A DNA stretch of 64,000 nt from Blastococcus sp. TF02A-30 (GTDB lineage Bacteria; Actinomycetota; Actinomycetes; Mycobacteriales; Geodermatophilaceae): NCBI RefSeq assembly GCF_003319185.1, contig NZ_QOHJ01000002.1, forward strand, positions 310,001-374,000, read 5' to 3'. Below are positions 1 to 9,930 of the stretch, in pieces; the stretch's first letter is position 1; each line of letters starts with the position of its first letter. Position numbers and translations under genes: made by a program. Below the pieces are notes generated by a model. It saw only the letters and a program-made list of their open reading frames with translations. It searched no databases and was not told the origin of the DNA.

Positions 1-1084
1 CGTCGACGTCGAAGGGGTCGACCTCCACGGGCAGCTCGACCGGTTCGTCGGCGGGCTCCCCGGCCGAGAGCGCCTCGGTGAGCGCCCGCTCGGCGCCGTC
101 ACGGTCGAGCGCGCGGCCCTCGGCCGGCGGCACCACGCTGGGCGTGGTGCCCTCGATGGCGATCGTGGCGTCGGTGTGCGGCACGTCGACGAGCTCGGCG
201 ATCGAGGCCAGCCCGCGGTCGAGGGCCTCCCGGTCGGTGCTCAGGACCGGGTCGACCTCGCGGTCGGAGAACAACGTGACCACGCGGGTCCACGGGTTGA
301 GCGGCTGGTCGTCGGCCACGTCGACGGTGCGCTCGACGTCCAGGGCGACGCCGGACGCCGTGGGGGAGAAGGTGCCCTCCACGTCGTCGGCGAGGACCGG
401 CCGGTCGGCGGCCACGCGCGGGGCGAGCTCCTCCTCGAGCCGGTCGGCCGCGGCCGCGGGGGAGAGACCACCGACGTCGACCCCCGCCACGACGGTGGAC
501 CGGGGCACGTCGCCCGAGGAGAGGAGCAGGTCGGCGCCGTAGACCGCGCCCAGGGCGGCGACCGCACCGACCGGCACCAGCACGGCCCGGCGGCGCCACC
601 ACGGGCTGCCCGGCGCGTCGGGGCCGTCGGGGCCGCCCGGGACGGTGCGCGGGAAACCGTCCACCGGCTGCGTGCCGACGTCGTCGCCGCCGGACGGCCC
701 CGCGGGCGGGACGGCATCCTCGACGGCCCGGGTGTCGTGCTGCCCGCCGTCGGCGGAGCCCTCGGCGTCCGGGGCGCCGCTCAGCCAGTCGCGGGGCACG
801 GGTCGGGTGTCGTCGGCCTCCCCGCCGACGGCCGCGAAGCTGCCGGTCGCCGGGGCCGGAGGCACCTCGTCGCCACCGGGACGGGGGCCGTCCACGGGCG
901 GACGGGAGCTCCCGCCGTCGGCGGGCATGCGCACGGTCTCGTCGTGCGCGGGGTGCTGCTCGGGCATGGGGTGGTCCTCCGGGGGCCGTCGACCGGGGGT
1001 CCCCGGAGACGACGGAGCCGCCGGCCCTCCGTCCGCACGGGGCGGGGTGGAGGACACGGCGGCGTCGTCGGGTCTGGCTGTCAT
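1..1084 (-). CDS. VanW-like membrane-anchored protein, 3' end cut by window edge
   Basis: The frame is open from an ATG at 1084 to the window edge, so only the first 361 residues are visible. Residues 1 to about 170 are a disordered Pro/Gly/Asp-rich cytoplasmic tail. A single membrane segment follows a WWRRR stop-transfer patch, reading AVLVPVGAVAALGAVYGADL. Outside it is a repeat beginning VAGVDVGGLSPAAAADRLEE, typical of the putative peptidoglycan-binding domain found ahead of VanW domains (YoaR type). VanW itself would lie beyond the window. This implies a cell-wall role, otherwise unknown. A second in-frame ATG at 967 is possible. The frame was chosen because it alone gives a membrane segment and a recognisable domain. 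Confidence 0.75.
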   Translation of the reverse strand, partial: MTARPDDAAVSSTPPRADGGPAAPSSPGTPGRRPPEDHPMPEQHPAHDETVRMPADGGSSRPPVDGPRPGGDEVPPAPATGSFAAVGGEADDTRPVPRDWLSGAPDAEGSADGGQHDTRAVEDAVPPAGPSGGDDVGTQPVDGFPRTVPGGPDGPDAPGSPWWRRRAVLVPVGAVAALGAVYGADLLLSSGDVPRSTVVAGVDVGGLSPAAAADRLEEELAPRVAADRPVLADDVEGTFSPTASGVALDVERTVDVADDQPLNPWTRVVTLFSDREVDPVLSTDREALDRGLASIAELVDVPHTDATIAIEGTTPSVVPPAEGRALDRDGAERALTEALSAGEPADEPVELPVEVDPFDVD

Positions 1085-1109
1085 CGCGGGCGCGACGATA
1101 GCGGTTCTC

Positions 1110-1337
1110 TCACGCAGTAACGCGCTGCTCGCCCTCGGTGTCGATGATGTCGACGGCGATGTCGCGAAGCTTGGACTCGTACTCACGTGCGTGGTGCCCG
1201 CAGAAGACGAGGTCGCTACCGCTGGCGAGCACGACGCGCACCTTGGCCAGCGCCCCACAGCGGTCGCAGTGGAACGGAACGACGAGGTCATCGGTGGGCG
1301 GGGTCGTCGTCAGCGTCTGGGTCATCTGGCTCATCAC
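1110..1337 (-). CDS. DUF7455 zinc-ribbon-like small protein
   Basis: This 75-aa protein has a likely metal site: CDRCG at about residue 24 and FCGHH at about 46, the spacing of a small zinc ribbon. A family of such proteins is commonly found next to the principal sigma factor gene in actinomycetes, and this copy lies just downstream of sigA on the same strand, separated from it by a terminator, so it should have its own promoter. The two ATG codons at the start are in frame, and a GAGAG stretch upstream may serve as ribosome binding site. Function is unknown; binding to RNA polymerase or nucleic acid is only a guess. Confidence 0.8.
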   Translation of the reverse strand: MMSQMTQTLTTTPPTDDLVVPFHCDRCGALAKVRVVLASGSDLVFCGHHAREYESKLRDIAVDIIDTEGEQRVTA

Positions 1338-1737
1338 TCGCTCTCTACCGCACGGACCCGCGGCTGCGGATCGGCCTCCTGCACAGCGCCAGGATGGCCC
1401 CTCGTGTTCCCGTTGCCCTCGTCACCAGTCGCGGACTCGCGGAACGAGATGAGTCCGTGACGTGCGGGTCGGGTGGAACGGGTCCAGCAGGGGACGTCAC
1501 TGGGGTGGTACCGGTCGTGCTGCCGTCCCGGCCGGCTGCCGGGCTGACGTGGGTCCGCTGCTGTCTTGAACGTCTCCCACCGTACGCGGTCTACCCGACA
1601 CGAGTCGGCGCCAACCCGTGTCCCACCCGACGGGTGAGACGCGACGGGCCCGTCCCCAGGGGAACGGGCCCGTCGCGGTGGCCCCGTCCCGAGGCTCGCC
1701 CCGAGCGTGCGAGGGGTGAGAAGGACGGGGTCCTTTC
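1338..1737. other. 400-nt gap between sigA and the DUF7455 gene
   Basis: No convincing gene is seen on either strand. The half next to sigA contains its terminator hairpin. The remainder must hold the promoter of the DUF7455 gene, but I could not pick a clear -35/-10 pair. Confidence 0.5.
1641..1676 (-). terminator. sigA terminator hairpin
   Basis: Two perfect 13-nt arms (1641-1653 and 1664-1676, gcgacgggcccgt) with a 10-nt loop lie about 60 nt past the sigA stop. There is no U-tract, as is usual in high-GC actinomycetes. Confidence 0.75.
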
Positions 1738-3111
<1,374 letters not shown>

Positions 3112-3424
3112 TCAGGGGTTCCTTCCCGTGCTGGGGTCGTTCCCCGGGGGCCCGACTGGTCTCCGGGTAGCGGCTCCGGTCCCCGTCCTGGACAGCGGGA
3201 GATCCCGGCGGATGGCGCGGCGTTTGGCCGCGGATCGGGCAGGGGATCCCTCCCGGCTGGAGGGCGGCGGGCTGGGGCGTTCCCCATTGTAACGACGGCT
3301 CCCGGGCTTTCCACCGCCCTCGACCTCCGATCCTCGCCCTGACGAGCGGTTCCGGGCGGCGCGGTGCGGTCGAGGCCACCTCGGCGGTGCCCCGGCGGCC
3401 CCACCCGTCCCGCCGACGGGCCGG
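3112..3424. other. sigA upstream region
   Basis: This 313-nt gap separates the ppgK stop from the sigA start, both on the minus strand. It carries the candidate sigA promoter at 3286-3313 and a leader of about 165 nt. No gene is supported in it. Confidence 0.6.
3286..3313 (-). promoter_or_regulatory. Candidate sigA promoter
   Basis: Read on the minus strand, a TACAAT -10 box (3291-3286) is preceded by TGGAAA (3313-3308) with a 16-nt spacer. The -10 is one base from TATAAT, rare in this GC-rich context. Transcription would start near 3279, giving a leader of about 168 nt. Confidence 0.55.
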
Positions 3425-4180
3425 TCAGCCGTGGGCGCGGGGCTCCAGGTTCTCGTGGGCGGCCAGCGCGGCGCCGACGATGCCGGCGTCGTTCTGGAGC
3501 TGCGCGGGGACGACCGGCGTCCGGGTGGACAGCAGCGGCACCCACTTGTGCGCCTTCTTGCTCACCCCGCCGCCGACGATGATCAGGTCGGGCCACAGGC
3601 CCGCCTCGAGGACGTCGAGGTAGCGGTCCACGCGCTGCGCCCACTCGGGGTAACCGAGCTCCTCGCGCTCGCGGGCGGCGGCCGAGGCGCGCCGCTCGCC
3701 GTCCTCTCCGTCGACCTGGATGTGGCCGAACTCGGTGTTCGGCACGAGGTGCCCGTCGACGAACAGCGCGCTGCCGATGCCCGTGCCGAACGTGAGCATC
3801 AGCACCACGCCCCGGCGGTCGCGGCCGGCGCCGTAGCGCATCTCGGCCAGCCCGGCGGCGTCGGCGTCGTTCAGCGTCTCCACGGTGCCCGGGATGAGCG
3901 CGGACATGCCGGCGTCGACGTCGGTGCCGATCCAGCTCTTGTCCACGTTGGCCGCGGTGTGCGCGACCCCGCTCTTCATGACGCCGGGGAAGGTCACCCC
4001 CACCCGGCCCGTCCAGCCGAAGCTGCCCACGATCTCCGCGACCACCCGGTAGACGGGGTCGGGCAGCGAGGGCTGCGGGGTCTCGATCCGCACCCGCTCC
4101 CCGATGAGCTGCCCCTTGTCGAGGTCGACCAGGCACCCCTTGATACCGCTGCCGCCGATGTCCACGCCGAAGCCCTGCAC
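3425..4180 (-). CDS. ppgK: Polyphosphate glucokinase (ROK family)
   Basis: Phosphorylates glucose to glucose-6-phosphate with inorganic polyphosphate, and usually ATP, as donor; cytosolic, 251 aa. The N-terminus has the phosphate-binding motif FGVDIGGSGIKG, the middle has LTFGTGIGSALFVDG, and TEFGHIQVDGEDGE lies where ROK proteins bind sugar. I chose GTG at 4180 rather than GTG at 4201 because a TAGCCT -10 box lies exactly 7 nt before it, which would make the transcript leaderless, and because it places the phosphate loop at the normal distance from the N-terminus. It is divergent from suhB with under 60 nt between the starts. Confidence 0.93.
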   Translation of the reverse strand: MQGFGVDIGGSGIKGCLVDLDKGQLIGERVRIETPQPSLPDPVYRVVAEIVGSFGWTGRVGVTFPGVMKSGVAHTAANVDKSWIGTDVDAGMSALIPGTVETLNDADAAGLAEMRYGAGRDRRGVVLMLTFGTGIGSALFVDGHLVPNTEFGHIQVDGEDGERRASAAAREREELGYPEWAQRVDRYLDVLEAGLWPDLIIVGGGVSKKAHKWVPLLSTRTPVVPAQLQNDAGIVGAALAAHENLEPRAHG

Positions 4181-4187
4181 GAGGGAC

Positions 4188-4193
4188 AGGCTA
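4188..4193 (-). promoter_or_regulatory. -10 box of leaderless ppgK
   Basis: TAGCCT on the minus strand fits TANNNT and ends 7 nt before the GTG at 4180, so transcription would begin at the start codon. Confidence 0.55.
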
Positions 4194-4237
4194 GTGATCA
4201 CCCCCGCGTGCCGCCCCGCCTACGGCACGATCGTGTC

Positions 4238-5065
4238 GTGACCACCCCGATCGGGTCAGCCGCGACCCCCGCCCCGGACGCCCTCCTGGCCCTCGCCACC
4301 GCCACGGCGCGGGAGGCCGCCGCGCTGGTCCGCCGCGGCCGGGCCGGCGCCGCCGAGCAGGTGGACGTGAAGTCCAGCCCGGTCGACGTCGTCACCGCCG
4401 TGGACAAGGCCAGCGAGCGGCTGATCGTCGACCGGCTGCTCGCCGCGCGCCCCGACGACGGCGTGCTGGGGGAGGAGGGTGCGGCCCGCCCTGGCACGAG
4501 CGGCGTGCGCTGGGTCGTCGACCCGATCGACGGGACGGTCAACTTCCTCTACGGCGTGCCGGCCTACGCGGTGTCGGTCGCCGCGGAGGTCGACGGGGTG
4601 GTGCGCGCGGGCGCGGTCCTGAACGTGGCGACCGGCGAGCTGTTCACCGCCACCGCCGGCGGGGGTGCCCACCTCGCCGTGGACGGGGCGGACCCGGTGC
4701 GGCTGACGGGGAGCCGGCCGCCGTCCCTCGAGCAGACCCTGGTGGCGACCGGCTTCGGCTACCGGGTCGAGCAGCGGCGGGCGCAGGGCGCCGTGGTGGC
4801 CGCGCTGCTGCCGCGGGTCCGGGACATCCGCCGGTTCGGCAGCGCCGCGCTCGACCTCTGCGCCGCCGCCGCGGGCCGGGTGGACGCCTACTACGAGCTG
4901 GACCTCAACCCCTGGGACCACGCCGCCGGGGCGCTGGTCGCCGCCGAGGCGGGGCTGGTGCTGGCCGGGCTGCCCGGGACGGCGTTCGCTGATCCGCTGG
5001 CCGTCGCCGTCGCGCCGACCGTCGCCGACGAGTTCCTCGACCTGCTGGCCGAGCTGCACCGCTGA
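4238..5065 (+). CDS. suhB: Inositol monophosphatase family protein
   Basis: A 275-aa Mg2+-dependent phosphatase, most likely acting on inositol-1-phosphate, which would feed phosphatidylinositol and mycothiol synthesis in actinomycetes. Metal-binding motifs are present: GEEG (about residue 80), the signature VVDPIDGTVNFLYG (about 92-106) and the C-terminal LNPWDHAAGALVAAEAG. The GTG start is the first usable codon in a short divergent promoter region shared with ppgK; CACGAT lies 6 nt before it, so the mRNA may be leaderless. The same gene sits beside ppgK in M. tuberculosis. It could also act on related sugar phosphates or PAP. Confidence 0.92.
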   Translation: MTTPIGSAATPAPDALLALATATAREAAALVRRGRAGAAEQVDVKSSPVDVVTAVDKASERLIVDRLLAARPDDGVLGEEGAARPGTSGVRWVVDPIDGTVNFLYGVPAYAVSVAAEVDGVVRAGAVLNVATGELFTATAGGGAHLAVDGADPVRLTGSRPPSLEQTLVATGFGYRVEQRRAQGAVVAALLPRVRDIRRFGSAALDLCAAAAGRVDAYYELDLNPWDHAAGALVAAEAGLVLAGLPGTAFADPLAVAVAPTVADEFLDLLAELHR

Positions 5066-5080
5066 GCGCCGCGCGGGCGA

Positions 5081-5626
5081 TCAGCAGTCGGCGTCGGCGT
5101 CCGTCGCCGGGGCGAGCGCGGCCTCGACGGCCTCGGGGGTGGCCAGGCTGTCGGGGAAGGTGAACTCCGGGCCCAGGACGAGGTCCACCTGCTGGGTGGC
5201 CCGGGTGTCCTCCCAGCTCTCGGCGCCGGGCATGTACACGGCCAGGAAGCGGGCCACCTCGTCGCCGGCCGGGCCGTGCCGGACCTCGCCGACGCCGGTC
5301 ACCTCGCGGCCGCTGGAGTCGTTGGCGACCTCCGCGACGGTGAACCCGCGGTTGCCGAGCTCGTCGGCCACCTGCTGCGCCAGCCCGCCGGTCTCCGAGG
5401 CGTTGAACACCCGCACCGAGACGGTGGCCGGGTCCAGCGCCGGAGGGGCGGCCTCGGCGCTGGCGCAGGCCCGCTCCTGCTGCTCGCGCTGCTCGGCGTC
5501 CTGGCGGAAGACGTTCCACCACACGCCGAGCGCGGCGACGGCGAGCACGAGTAGGAAGATCAGCGGCGGCAGCGGGCGGCGCCCGCTGCGGGCACGCACC
5601 GGGGGACGCTCGGTGCGCAGCGTCAC
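5081..5626 (-). CDS. cei: Envelope integrity protein Cei (LytR C-terminal domain)
   Basis: A 181-aa single-pass membrane protein. A basic N-terminus (residues 1-20) precedes one membrane helix at about 21-40 (PLIFLLVLAVAALGVWW), after which the chain is extracytoplasmic. The outer part starts VSVRVFNASETGGLAQQVAD, the usual beginning of the LytR_C fold. The mycobacterial homologue at this position (Rv2700, Cei) is needed for envelope integrity; its molecular activity is not settled. The start is GTG with GAGGAG 8 nt upstream. It is convergent with suhB, with 15 nt between stops. Confidence 0.88.
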   Translation of the reverse strand: MTLRTERPPVRARSGRRPLPPLIFLLVLAVAALGVWWNVFRQDAEQREQQERACASAEAAPPALDPATVSVRVFNASETGGLAQQVADELGNRGFTVAEVANDSSGREVTGVGEVRHGPAGDEVARFLAVYMPGAESWEDTRATQQVDLVLGPEFTFPDSLATPEAVEAALAPATDADADC

Positions 5627-5720
5627 GGATCACTCTCCTCGGCACTCGCCCGGGGCGGACCGGCGTCCGGTCGGCCCGCGGTGGGGCGGTCGACGGCGAG
5701 CTTAGGGCCGCTCGGTCGTT

Positions 5721-6767
5721 CTAGATCGCACCGTCCTCGAGCGCGGCGCGTCCCAGCTCCACGCAGGGGCCGATGCGCTCGGCGTACCCGCTGGTGTCCT
5801 TGCCCGCCATGGCGCCGGCGGCGGACCGGGCGACGATCCCGGCGATGATCGCGGCGAACTTGAAGAAGGCGAAGCCGACGTACCAGTTGAGGTCGGAGAG
5901 GTCGGTCCCCGCGCGGCGCGCGTAGCGCTCGGCCGCCTCGCGCCGGGTGGGGAAGCCGGGCAGCGTGGTCAGCGGGCTCAGCGTGGACGGGCGCTGCTCA
6001 CCGGCTTCGGGCCAGTAGACGAACAGCATCCCGATGTCGGTGAGCGGGTCGCCGAGGGTCGACATCTCCCAGTCCAGCACCGCGCGGATGCGGCCCGGCG
6101 CCGCCGGGTCGAGCAGGCAGTTGTCCAGCCGGTAGTCGCCGTGCACGATGCCGGACCGCTGCGTCGTCGGCACCGTCTCGGCCAGCCGTGCCGCCAGCGC
6201 GTCCAGGTCCGGCCGGTCCCGGTCGCGGGTGGCGTCCCACTGCTTGGTCCACCGGCGCACCTGGCGCGCGGCGAAGCCCTCCGGGCGGCCGAAGTCGGCG
6301 AGGCCGACCGCCTCGACGTCGACGGCGTGCAGGTCGGCGAGCACGTCGACCAGGCCCTCGCCGATCGCCCGCCGCTGCGCCGGCTCGTCGGCGTACCCGG
6401 GCGGGAACTCGTGGACGGCGTGGATGCCCACGACCCGCTCCATCACGTAGAACGGCGCGCCGAGGACCGACTCGTCGGTGCACAGGTGCAGCGTGCGGGG
6501 GACCGGCACCGTGGTCGGGCCCAGCGCGGAGATCACCCGGTGCTCGCGGACCATGTCGTGCGCGGTGGCCAGCACCGCGCCCGTCGGGGGGCGCCGCAGG
6601 ATCACCGCGTCGTCCGGCGACCCACCCGCCGGCGTCACCACGTAGGTGAGGTTCGACATGCCCGCAGCGATGAGCTCGACGGTCACCTCGCGCCAGCGCT
6701 GGTCACCCAGGGCACCGGCCAGGTAGGGCCCCACGACGGTCGGATCAGCACCCACGGGAGTCGACAC
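5721..6767 (-). CDS. APH/ACAD10-11-like phosphotransferase family protein
   Basis: A 348-aa kinase-like fold protein. The catalytic motif GIVHGDYRLDNCLLD (about 220-234) and metal motif VLDWEMSTLGDPLTD (about 244-258) are intact, and the N-terminal lobe has LRRPPTG. Closest in style to the phosphotransferase domain that accompanies acyl-CoA dehydrogenases in ACAD10/11, which acts on 4-hydroxyacyl-CoA; antibiotic resistance is less likely. No acyl-CoA dehydrogenase is adjacent. GTG at 6767 was preferred over longer forms because TACCCT lies 6 nt before it, indicating a leaderless transcript, and the extra upstream residues are low-complexity. The gene interrupts the cei-DUF4193 order seen in mycobacteria. 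Confidence 0.82.
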   Translation of the reverse strand: MSTPVGADPTVVGPYLAGALGDQRWREVTVELIAAGMSNLTYVVTPAGGSPDDAVILRRPPTGAVLATAHDMVREHRVISALGPTTVPVPRTLHLCTDESVLGAPFYVMERVVGIHAVHEFPPGYADEPAQRRAIGEGLVDVLADLHAVDVEAVGLADFGRPEGFAARQVRRWTKQWDATRDRDRPDLDALAARLAETVPTTQRSGIVHGDYRLDNCLLDPAAPGRIRAVLDWEMSTLGDPLTDIGMLFVYWPEAGEQRPSTLSPLTTLPGFPTRREAAERYARRAGTDLSDLNWYVGFAFFKFAAIIAGIVARSAAGAMAGKDTSGYAERIGPCVELGRAALEDGAI

Positions 6768-6773
6768 GGCGGC

Positions 6774-6779
6774 AGGGTA
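6774..6779 (-). promoter_or_regulatory. -10 box of leaderless phosphotransferase gene
   Basis: TACCCT (minus strand) lies 6 nt before GTG at 6767, the same geometry as at several other starts in this window. Confidence 0.5.
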
Positions 6780-7076
6780 ACCTCTGGCGCTCCGCAGCCC
6801 GCCCGGCCGTTTCCGGGCGCCCGATGTGTCGCCCGTGAACCGGCGGGCACAAACCGGGCCCCCGTGGCGTTGGGCGGCTGCCGGTCCTTTCCGACGCCTC
6901 CCGGGGCGGCGGGCCTGCGACCGGTTGCGGACTGGGGGAGCTCCAGCACGGACTGCCCCGCCCACACGATCGACCAGCCGCCCACCGGCGGCCGGTCAGG
7001 ACGACGGCGCGCACCCGGGCGCCGCGTCGGACGAGCGGGTTCGATTCCCGCGAGAACCGCAGGAGGGGCACACCCC
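6780..7076. other. Divergent promoter region before the DUF4193 gene
   Basis: About 300 nt without a supported gene. It ends with a strong ribosome site AGGAGG (7061-7066). At 7035-7051 there is a perfect 5-bp stem with a 7-nt loop TTCGATT, which resembles a tRNA T-arm, but no matching acceptor strand exists upstream. Confidence 0.5.
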
Positions 7077-7376
7077 ATGGCCACCGACTACGACGCCCCG
7101 CGCCGCAACGAGGCCGACGAGCTGGGCGAGGACTCCCTCGAGGAGCTCAAGGCCCGGCGGGCCGAGGCCCAGTCCGCCTCCGTCGACGTCGACGAGACCG
7201 ACTTCAACGAGAACCTCGAGCTCCCCGGCGCCGACCTCTCGAACGAGGAGCTCACGGTGCGCGTGCTGCCGAAGCAGGAGGACGAGTTCACCTGCTCCCG
7301 CTGCTTCCTCGTGCAGCACCGCAGCCGCCTGGCCGCCACCAAGGGCGACCAGCTGTACTGCCGCGACTGCGCCTGA
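7077..7376 (+). CDS. DUF4193 family zinc-ribbon protein
   Basis: An acidic 99-aa cytoplasmic protein, homologous in position and sequence style to Rv2699c. The first 70 residues are rich in Glu and Asp (EADELGEDSLEELKARRAE). The C-terminus has CSRC near residue 74 and CRDC near residue 96, a likely four-cysteine zinc site. The family is actinomycete-specific and its function is unknown; the abundance of its mRNA in mycobacteria suggests an important role, but that is from memory. The ATG has an excellent AGGAGG 10 nt upstream. A 7-bp hairpin follows the stop. Confidence 0.92.
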   Translation: MATDYDAPRRNEADELGEDSLEELKARRAEAQSASVDVDETDFNENLELPGADLSNEELTVRVLPKQEDEFTCSRCFLVQHRSRLAATKGDQLYCRDCA

Positions 7377-7380
7377 CGGA

Positions 7381-7398
7381 GGACCCCTGCGGGGGTCC
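7381..7398 (+). terminator. Short hairpin after the DUF4193 gene
   Basis: Arms ggacccc (7381-7387) and ggggtcc (7392-7398) with a tgcg loop. It lies between the stop and the next ribosome site, so it may attenuate rather than end transcription. Confidence 0.45.
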
Positions 7399-7415
7399 GG
7401 CGGAGGAGGAACGAG

Positions 7416-8267
7416 CTGACCGAGCAGCAGCCCCGCACCGGTGAGGTGCGCGACGTGCCTCCTCCGCGGCCGGTGACGCCGGCCGCGGCGCCCGTCGAGG
7501 AGAGCGGCCTGGCGCGGGCCGCCCGCGCGGTCGCCGACGCCGTCGCCGGCCTGGTGACCGGCCCCGCCGACGAGCCCCCGGCCGACGGCCGGGCCCGCTC
7601 GGCCGCCTCCGGGCTGCGCGACGTGGTCGGCGCCGTCGCCACCGCCGTCGGCTCCGCGTTCGGCGGCGGCCGCGGGCAGGACGCGCCGGGCACGCCGCCT
7701 CCGGGTACCCGGTCCCCGGGGACGGCGCTCGGGGACCTGCTCGCCGCGGTCGCGCCCCGGCTGCCGATCCGCGACGGCGAGCGGTTGCGGCGGGCGCACC
7801 CCGGCGCGACCGATGCCGAGATCGCCGACGCGCTGGTGGCCCGTGCCGCGAAGCTGACCGGCGCCGTCGGGGCGGCCACCGGCGGGCTGTCCGCGGCGCA
7901 CTGGTTCCTGCCCCCGTCGCTGCTCACCCTGCCGCTGGAGCTGGGCGCCGAGACGGTGCTGGTGGCCGCGGTGGAGGTCGTCCTGGTGGGGGAGCTGCAC
8001 GAGCTGGCCGGCCGGCCGTCGTCCGGCGAGTCCTACCTGGCCAGCTGGTCCGCGCAGCGCTCGGTCGACCGCACCGCGGGAGCGAACGGCCTGCTGACCG
8101 GGGCCGCGCTGACGATGCTGCGGCGCCGGATCGGGCGCCGGCTGGCCCGGGGCGTCCCGGCCGCCGCGCCGTTCCTGGTCGGCGCCGCCCTGGCCGGGCG
8201 CGGCAACCGCCGGGCCACCGAGACGCTCGCCGAGCGGATGCGCCGCGACCTGTTCCCCGGCTCGTGA
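7416..8267 (+). CDS. Unrecognised hydrophobic-segment protein with probable CTG start
   Basis: 283 aa; I do not recognise the family. Residues 1-90 are low-complexity Pro/Ala/Gly. Residues 105-150 are helical ([20 protein letters not shown]), followed by two hydrophobic stretches near 165-190 and 230-255 that could associate with membrane. The predicted natural N-terminus [12 protein letters not shown] begins at a CTG (7416) placed 5 nt after a strong GGAGGAGGA ribosome site. The next in-frame GTG (7446) has no such site. It sits where mycobacteria carry a DUF3093 gene but does not resemble it. The stop overlaps the region from which dut is transcribed. Confidence 0.6.
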   Translation: MTEQQPRTGEVRDVPPPRPVTPAAAPVEESGLARAARAVADAVAGLVTGPADEPPADGRARSAASGLRDVVGAVATAVGSAFGGGRGQDAPGTPPPGTRSPGTALGDLLAAVAPRLPIRDGERLRRAHPGATDAEIADALVARAAKLTGAVGAATGGLSAAHWFLPPSLLTLPLELGAETVLVAAVEVVLVGELHELAGRPSSGESYLASWSAQRSVDRTAGANGLLTGAALTMLRRRIGRRLARGVPAAAPFLVGAALAGRGNRRATETLAERMRRDLFPGS

Positions 8268-8283
8268 CCGACCGGGGTCCTTA

Positions 8284-8289
8284 TAGGGT
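8284..8289 (+). promoter_or_regulatory. -10 box of leaderless dut
   Basis: TAGGGT fits TANNNT and is followed after exactly 7 nt by the GTG of dut, so dut has its own promoter overlapping the end of the upstream gene. Confidence 0.6.
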
Positions 8290-8296
8290 CGCCGAC

Positions 8297-8791
8297 GTGC
8301 CCGACCTCCCCGCGTCCGAGCTGGACGTCCCGGTCGCCCTGCTGTCCCCCGAGGGCACGCTGCCCGGCTACGCGCTGCCCGGCGACGCCGGCGCCGACCT
8401 GGCCCTGGCCGAGGACGTGCAGCTGGCGCCGTTCGAGCGCGCGCTCGTGGGCACCGGGGTCGCCGTCGCGATCCCCGAGGGCTACGCCGGCTTCGTGCAC
8501 CCGCGCTCGGGGCTGGCGCACCGCCTGGGGCTGAGCCTGGTGAACGCGCCGGGCACCATCGACGCGGGATACCGGGGCGAGATCAAGGTGAACCTGGTGA
8601 ACCTCGACCCGACGACGCCGATCACGCTGCGCCGGGGCGACCGGGTGGCCCAGCTCGTCGTCCAGCCGGTCGTGCGCGCGCGGTTCGTGCCCGTCGACGA
8701 GCTGCCGGGGAGCGAGCGCGGCGCCGGAGGGCACGGGTCGACGGGCGGCCACGCAGAGCTGGGCACCACGCTGGACGAAGGACAGGGCTGA
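8297..8791 (+). CDS. dut: dUTP diphosphatase
   Basis: Hydrolyses dUTP to dUMP and pyrophosphate, keeping uracil out of DNA and supplying dUMP for thymidylate synthesis. 164 aa, the normal size of the trimeric enzyme. All five motifs are visible: [19 protein letters not shown], the uracil-binding hairpin [26 protein letters not shown], and the C-terminal [10 protein letters not shown] that closes over the triphosphate. GTG at 8297 rather than 8264 is supported by the leaderless -10 box and removes an unusual extension. It heads a run with DUF3710 and OB-fold genes, the same order as Rv2697c-Rv2694c. Confidence 0.96.
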   Translation: MPDLPASELDVPVALLSPEGTLPGYALPGDAGADLALAEDVQLAPFERALVGTGVAVAIPEGYAGFVHPRSGLAHRLGLSLVNAPGTIDAGYRGEIKVNLVNLDPTTPITLRRGDRVAQLVVQPVVRARFVPVDELPGSERGAGGHGSTGGHAELGTTLDEGQG

Positions 8792-8794
8792 CAG

Positions 8795-9556
8795 ATGCCG
8801 TTCGGACGACGACGCAACCGGATCGACCGCAGCCTGCGCGAGCGGGGCGTGCCCCCGGAGCCGCAGCAGCGCGAGCGCGAGGTGGCCGAGACCAGCGGCC
8901 CCTGGGACGAGGCGGACGCCCCCGACGACGGCGTGCAGCGCCTCGACCTGGGTGCGCTGCGGCTCCCGGCGCTGCCGGGCACCGAGCTGCGGGTCGACGT
9001 CGACAAGCAGCAGCGGGTCGTCGGCGCGACGCTGCGCGCGGGTGAGTCGACGCTGCAGGTGGGTGTGTTCGCCGCTCCCCGCAACACCGGGATCTGGGAC
9101 GACGTGCGCGCCGACATCGCGCGCACCGCCTCCGGGCAGGGCGCCTCCCTCCGCGAGGTCGAGGGCCCGTTCGGCACCGAGCTCGCCGGCACCGTCGTCG
9201 CCGTCCCCGCGACCCAGCCGGGCCAGCCGCCCGCGCAGCCGGTCAAGCGGCCGGCCCGGTTCCTGGGCGTGGACGGGCCGCGCTGGTTCCTCCGCGGCAC
9301 GCTGACCGGACCGGCCGCGGCCGACCCGGGAGCGGCCGGGCAGCTGGAGGACGCCTTCCGCGCCGTCGTCGTCGTCCGGGGGACCGCGCCGATGCCGGTG
9401 CGCGAGGCCCTGCCGCTGACGCTGCCGGCGGAGGCCGCCGCGCGGCTGGCGCAGCAGCAGCAGGGCGCCGCCGGCCAGGGGGCGCCCGGCACCCCCTCCG
9501 CCGGGGGGAGCGGCAGCGGCGCCGGGGCGCCCGGCGGTTCTACCCTGGGCTCGTGA
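8795..9556 (+). CDS. DUF3710 domain protein
   Basis: 253 aa, cytoplasmic, of unknown function and typical of actinomycetes; the counterpart of Rv2696c. A basic start (GRRRNRIDRSLRERG) and an acidic linker lead into a compact domain at about 50-215 with the characteristic VGVFAAPRNTGIWDDVRADI and FLGVDGPRWFLRGTLTG. The last 30 residues are Gly/Ser-rich. It starts 3 nt after the dut stop and overlaps the next gene by 4 nt, so it is co-transcribed with dut and translationally coupled to the OB-fold gene. Confidence 0.9.
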   Translation: MPFGRRRNRIDRSLRERGVPPEPQQREREVAETSGPWDEADAPDDGVQRLDLGALRLPALPGTELRVDVDKQQRVVGATLRAGESTLQVGVFAAPRNTGIWDDVRADIARTASGQGASLREVEGPFGTELAGTVVAVPATQPGQPPAQPVKRPARFLGVDGPRWFLRGTLTGPAAADPGAAGQLEDAFRAVVVVRGTAPMPVREALPLTLPAEAAARLAQQQQGAAGQGAPGTPSAGGSGSGAGAPGGSTLGS

Positions 9557-9930
9557 CCGAGACCCGACCGACGGGCTGGCTGGCGCGGACGCTGCAGCGG
9601 CTCGCCGCGGACGACCAGGCCATCGACGCCCAGGAGCTGCGCGCCGGAGCCGCCAGCGCCGGCTGCGAGCCGCTGAGCTCCTGCCAGAAGGGGAAGGTCG
9701 TGACGGTGACCGGCCGGCTCAAGTCGGTCGTCTACACCCCGCGCGAGACGGTCCCCACGCTCGAGGCCGAGCTGTTCGACGGCTCCGGTTCGGTGACGCT
9801 GGTCTGGCTGGGCCGGCGGCGCATCCCCGGCATCGAGCCGGGCCGCACCGTGACCGCCCGCGGCCGGTTCGGCGCCTTCGACGGCCGGCGGGTCATCTAC
9901 AACCCCTGGTACGAGCTCGGCTCCTGCTAG
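9553..9930 (+). CDS. OB-fold nucleic acid-binding domain protein
   Basis: 125 aa. The core at about 45-120 reads as an OB-fold of the RecG/tRNA anticodon-binding type: VVTVTGRLKSVVYTP, LEAELFDGSGSVTLVWLGRR and IPGIEPGRTVTARGRFG. Such stand-alone OB proteins occupy this place in many actinomycetes, with unknown targets; single-stranded nucleic acid is the reasonable guess. The GTG start overlaps the stop of the DUF3710 gene (GTGA), implying coupled translation. Confidence 0.88.
   Translation: MTETRPTGWLARTLQRLAADDQAIDAQELRAGAASAGCEPLSSCQKGKVVTVTGRLKSVVYTPRETVPTLEAELFDGSGSVTLVWLGRRRIPGIEPGRTVTARGRFGAFDGRRVIYNPWYELGSC

Noticed and set aside
4198..4201. Longer ppgK starting at GTG 4201
   Set aside because: Would read through the TAGCCT box that fits a leaderless start at 4180, and adds residues before a normally N-terminal motif.
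7035..7058. tRNA T-arm look-alike (5-bp stem with TTCGATT loop, then GAGAACC)
   Set aside because: A 5' acceptor strand GGTTCTC, D-arm and anticodon arm are missing in the 80 nt upstream, and no CCA follows. At most a fragment.
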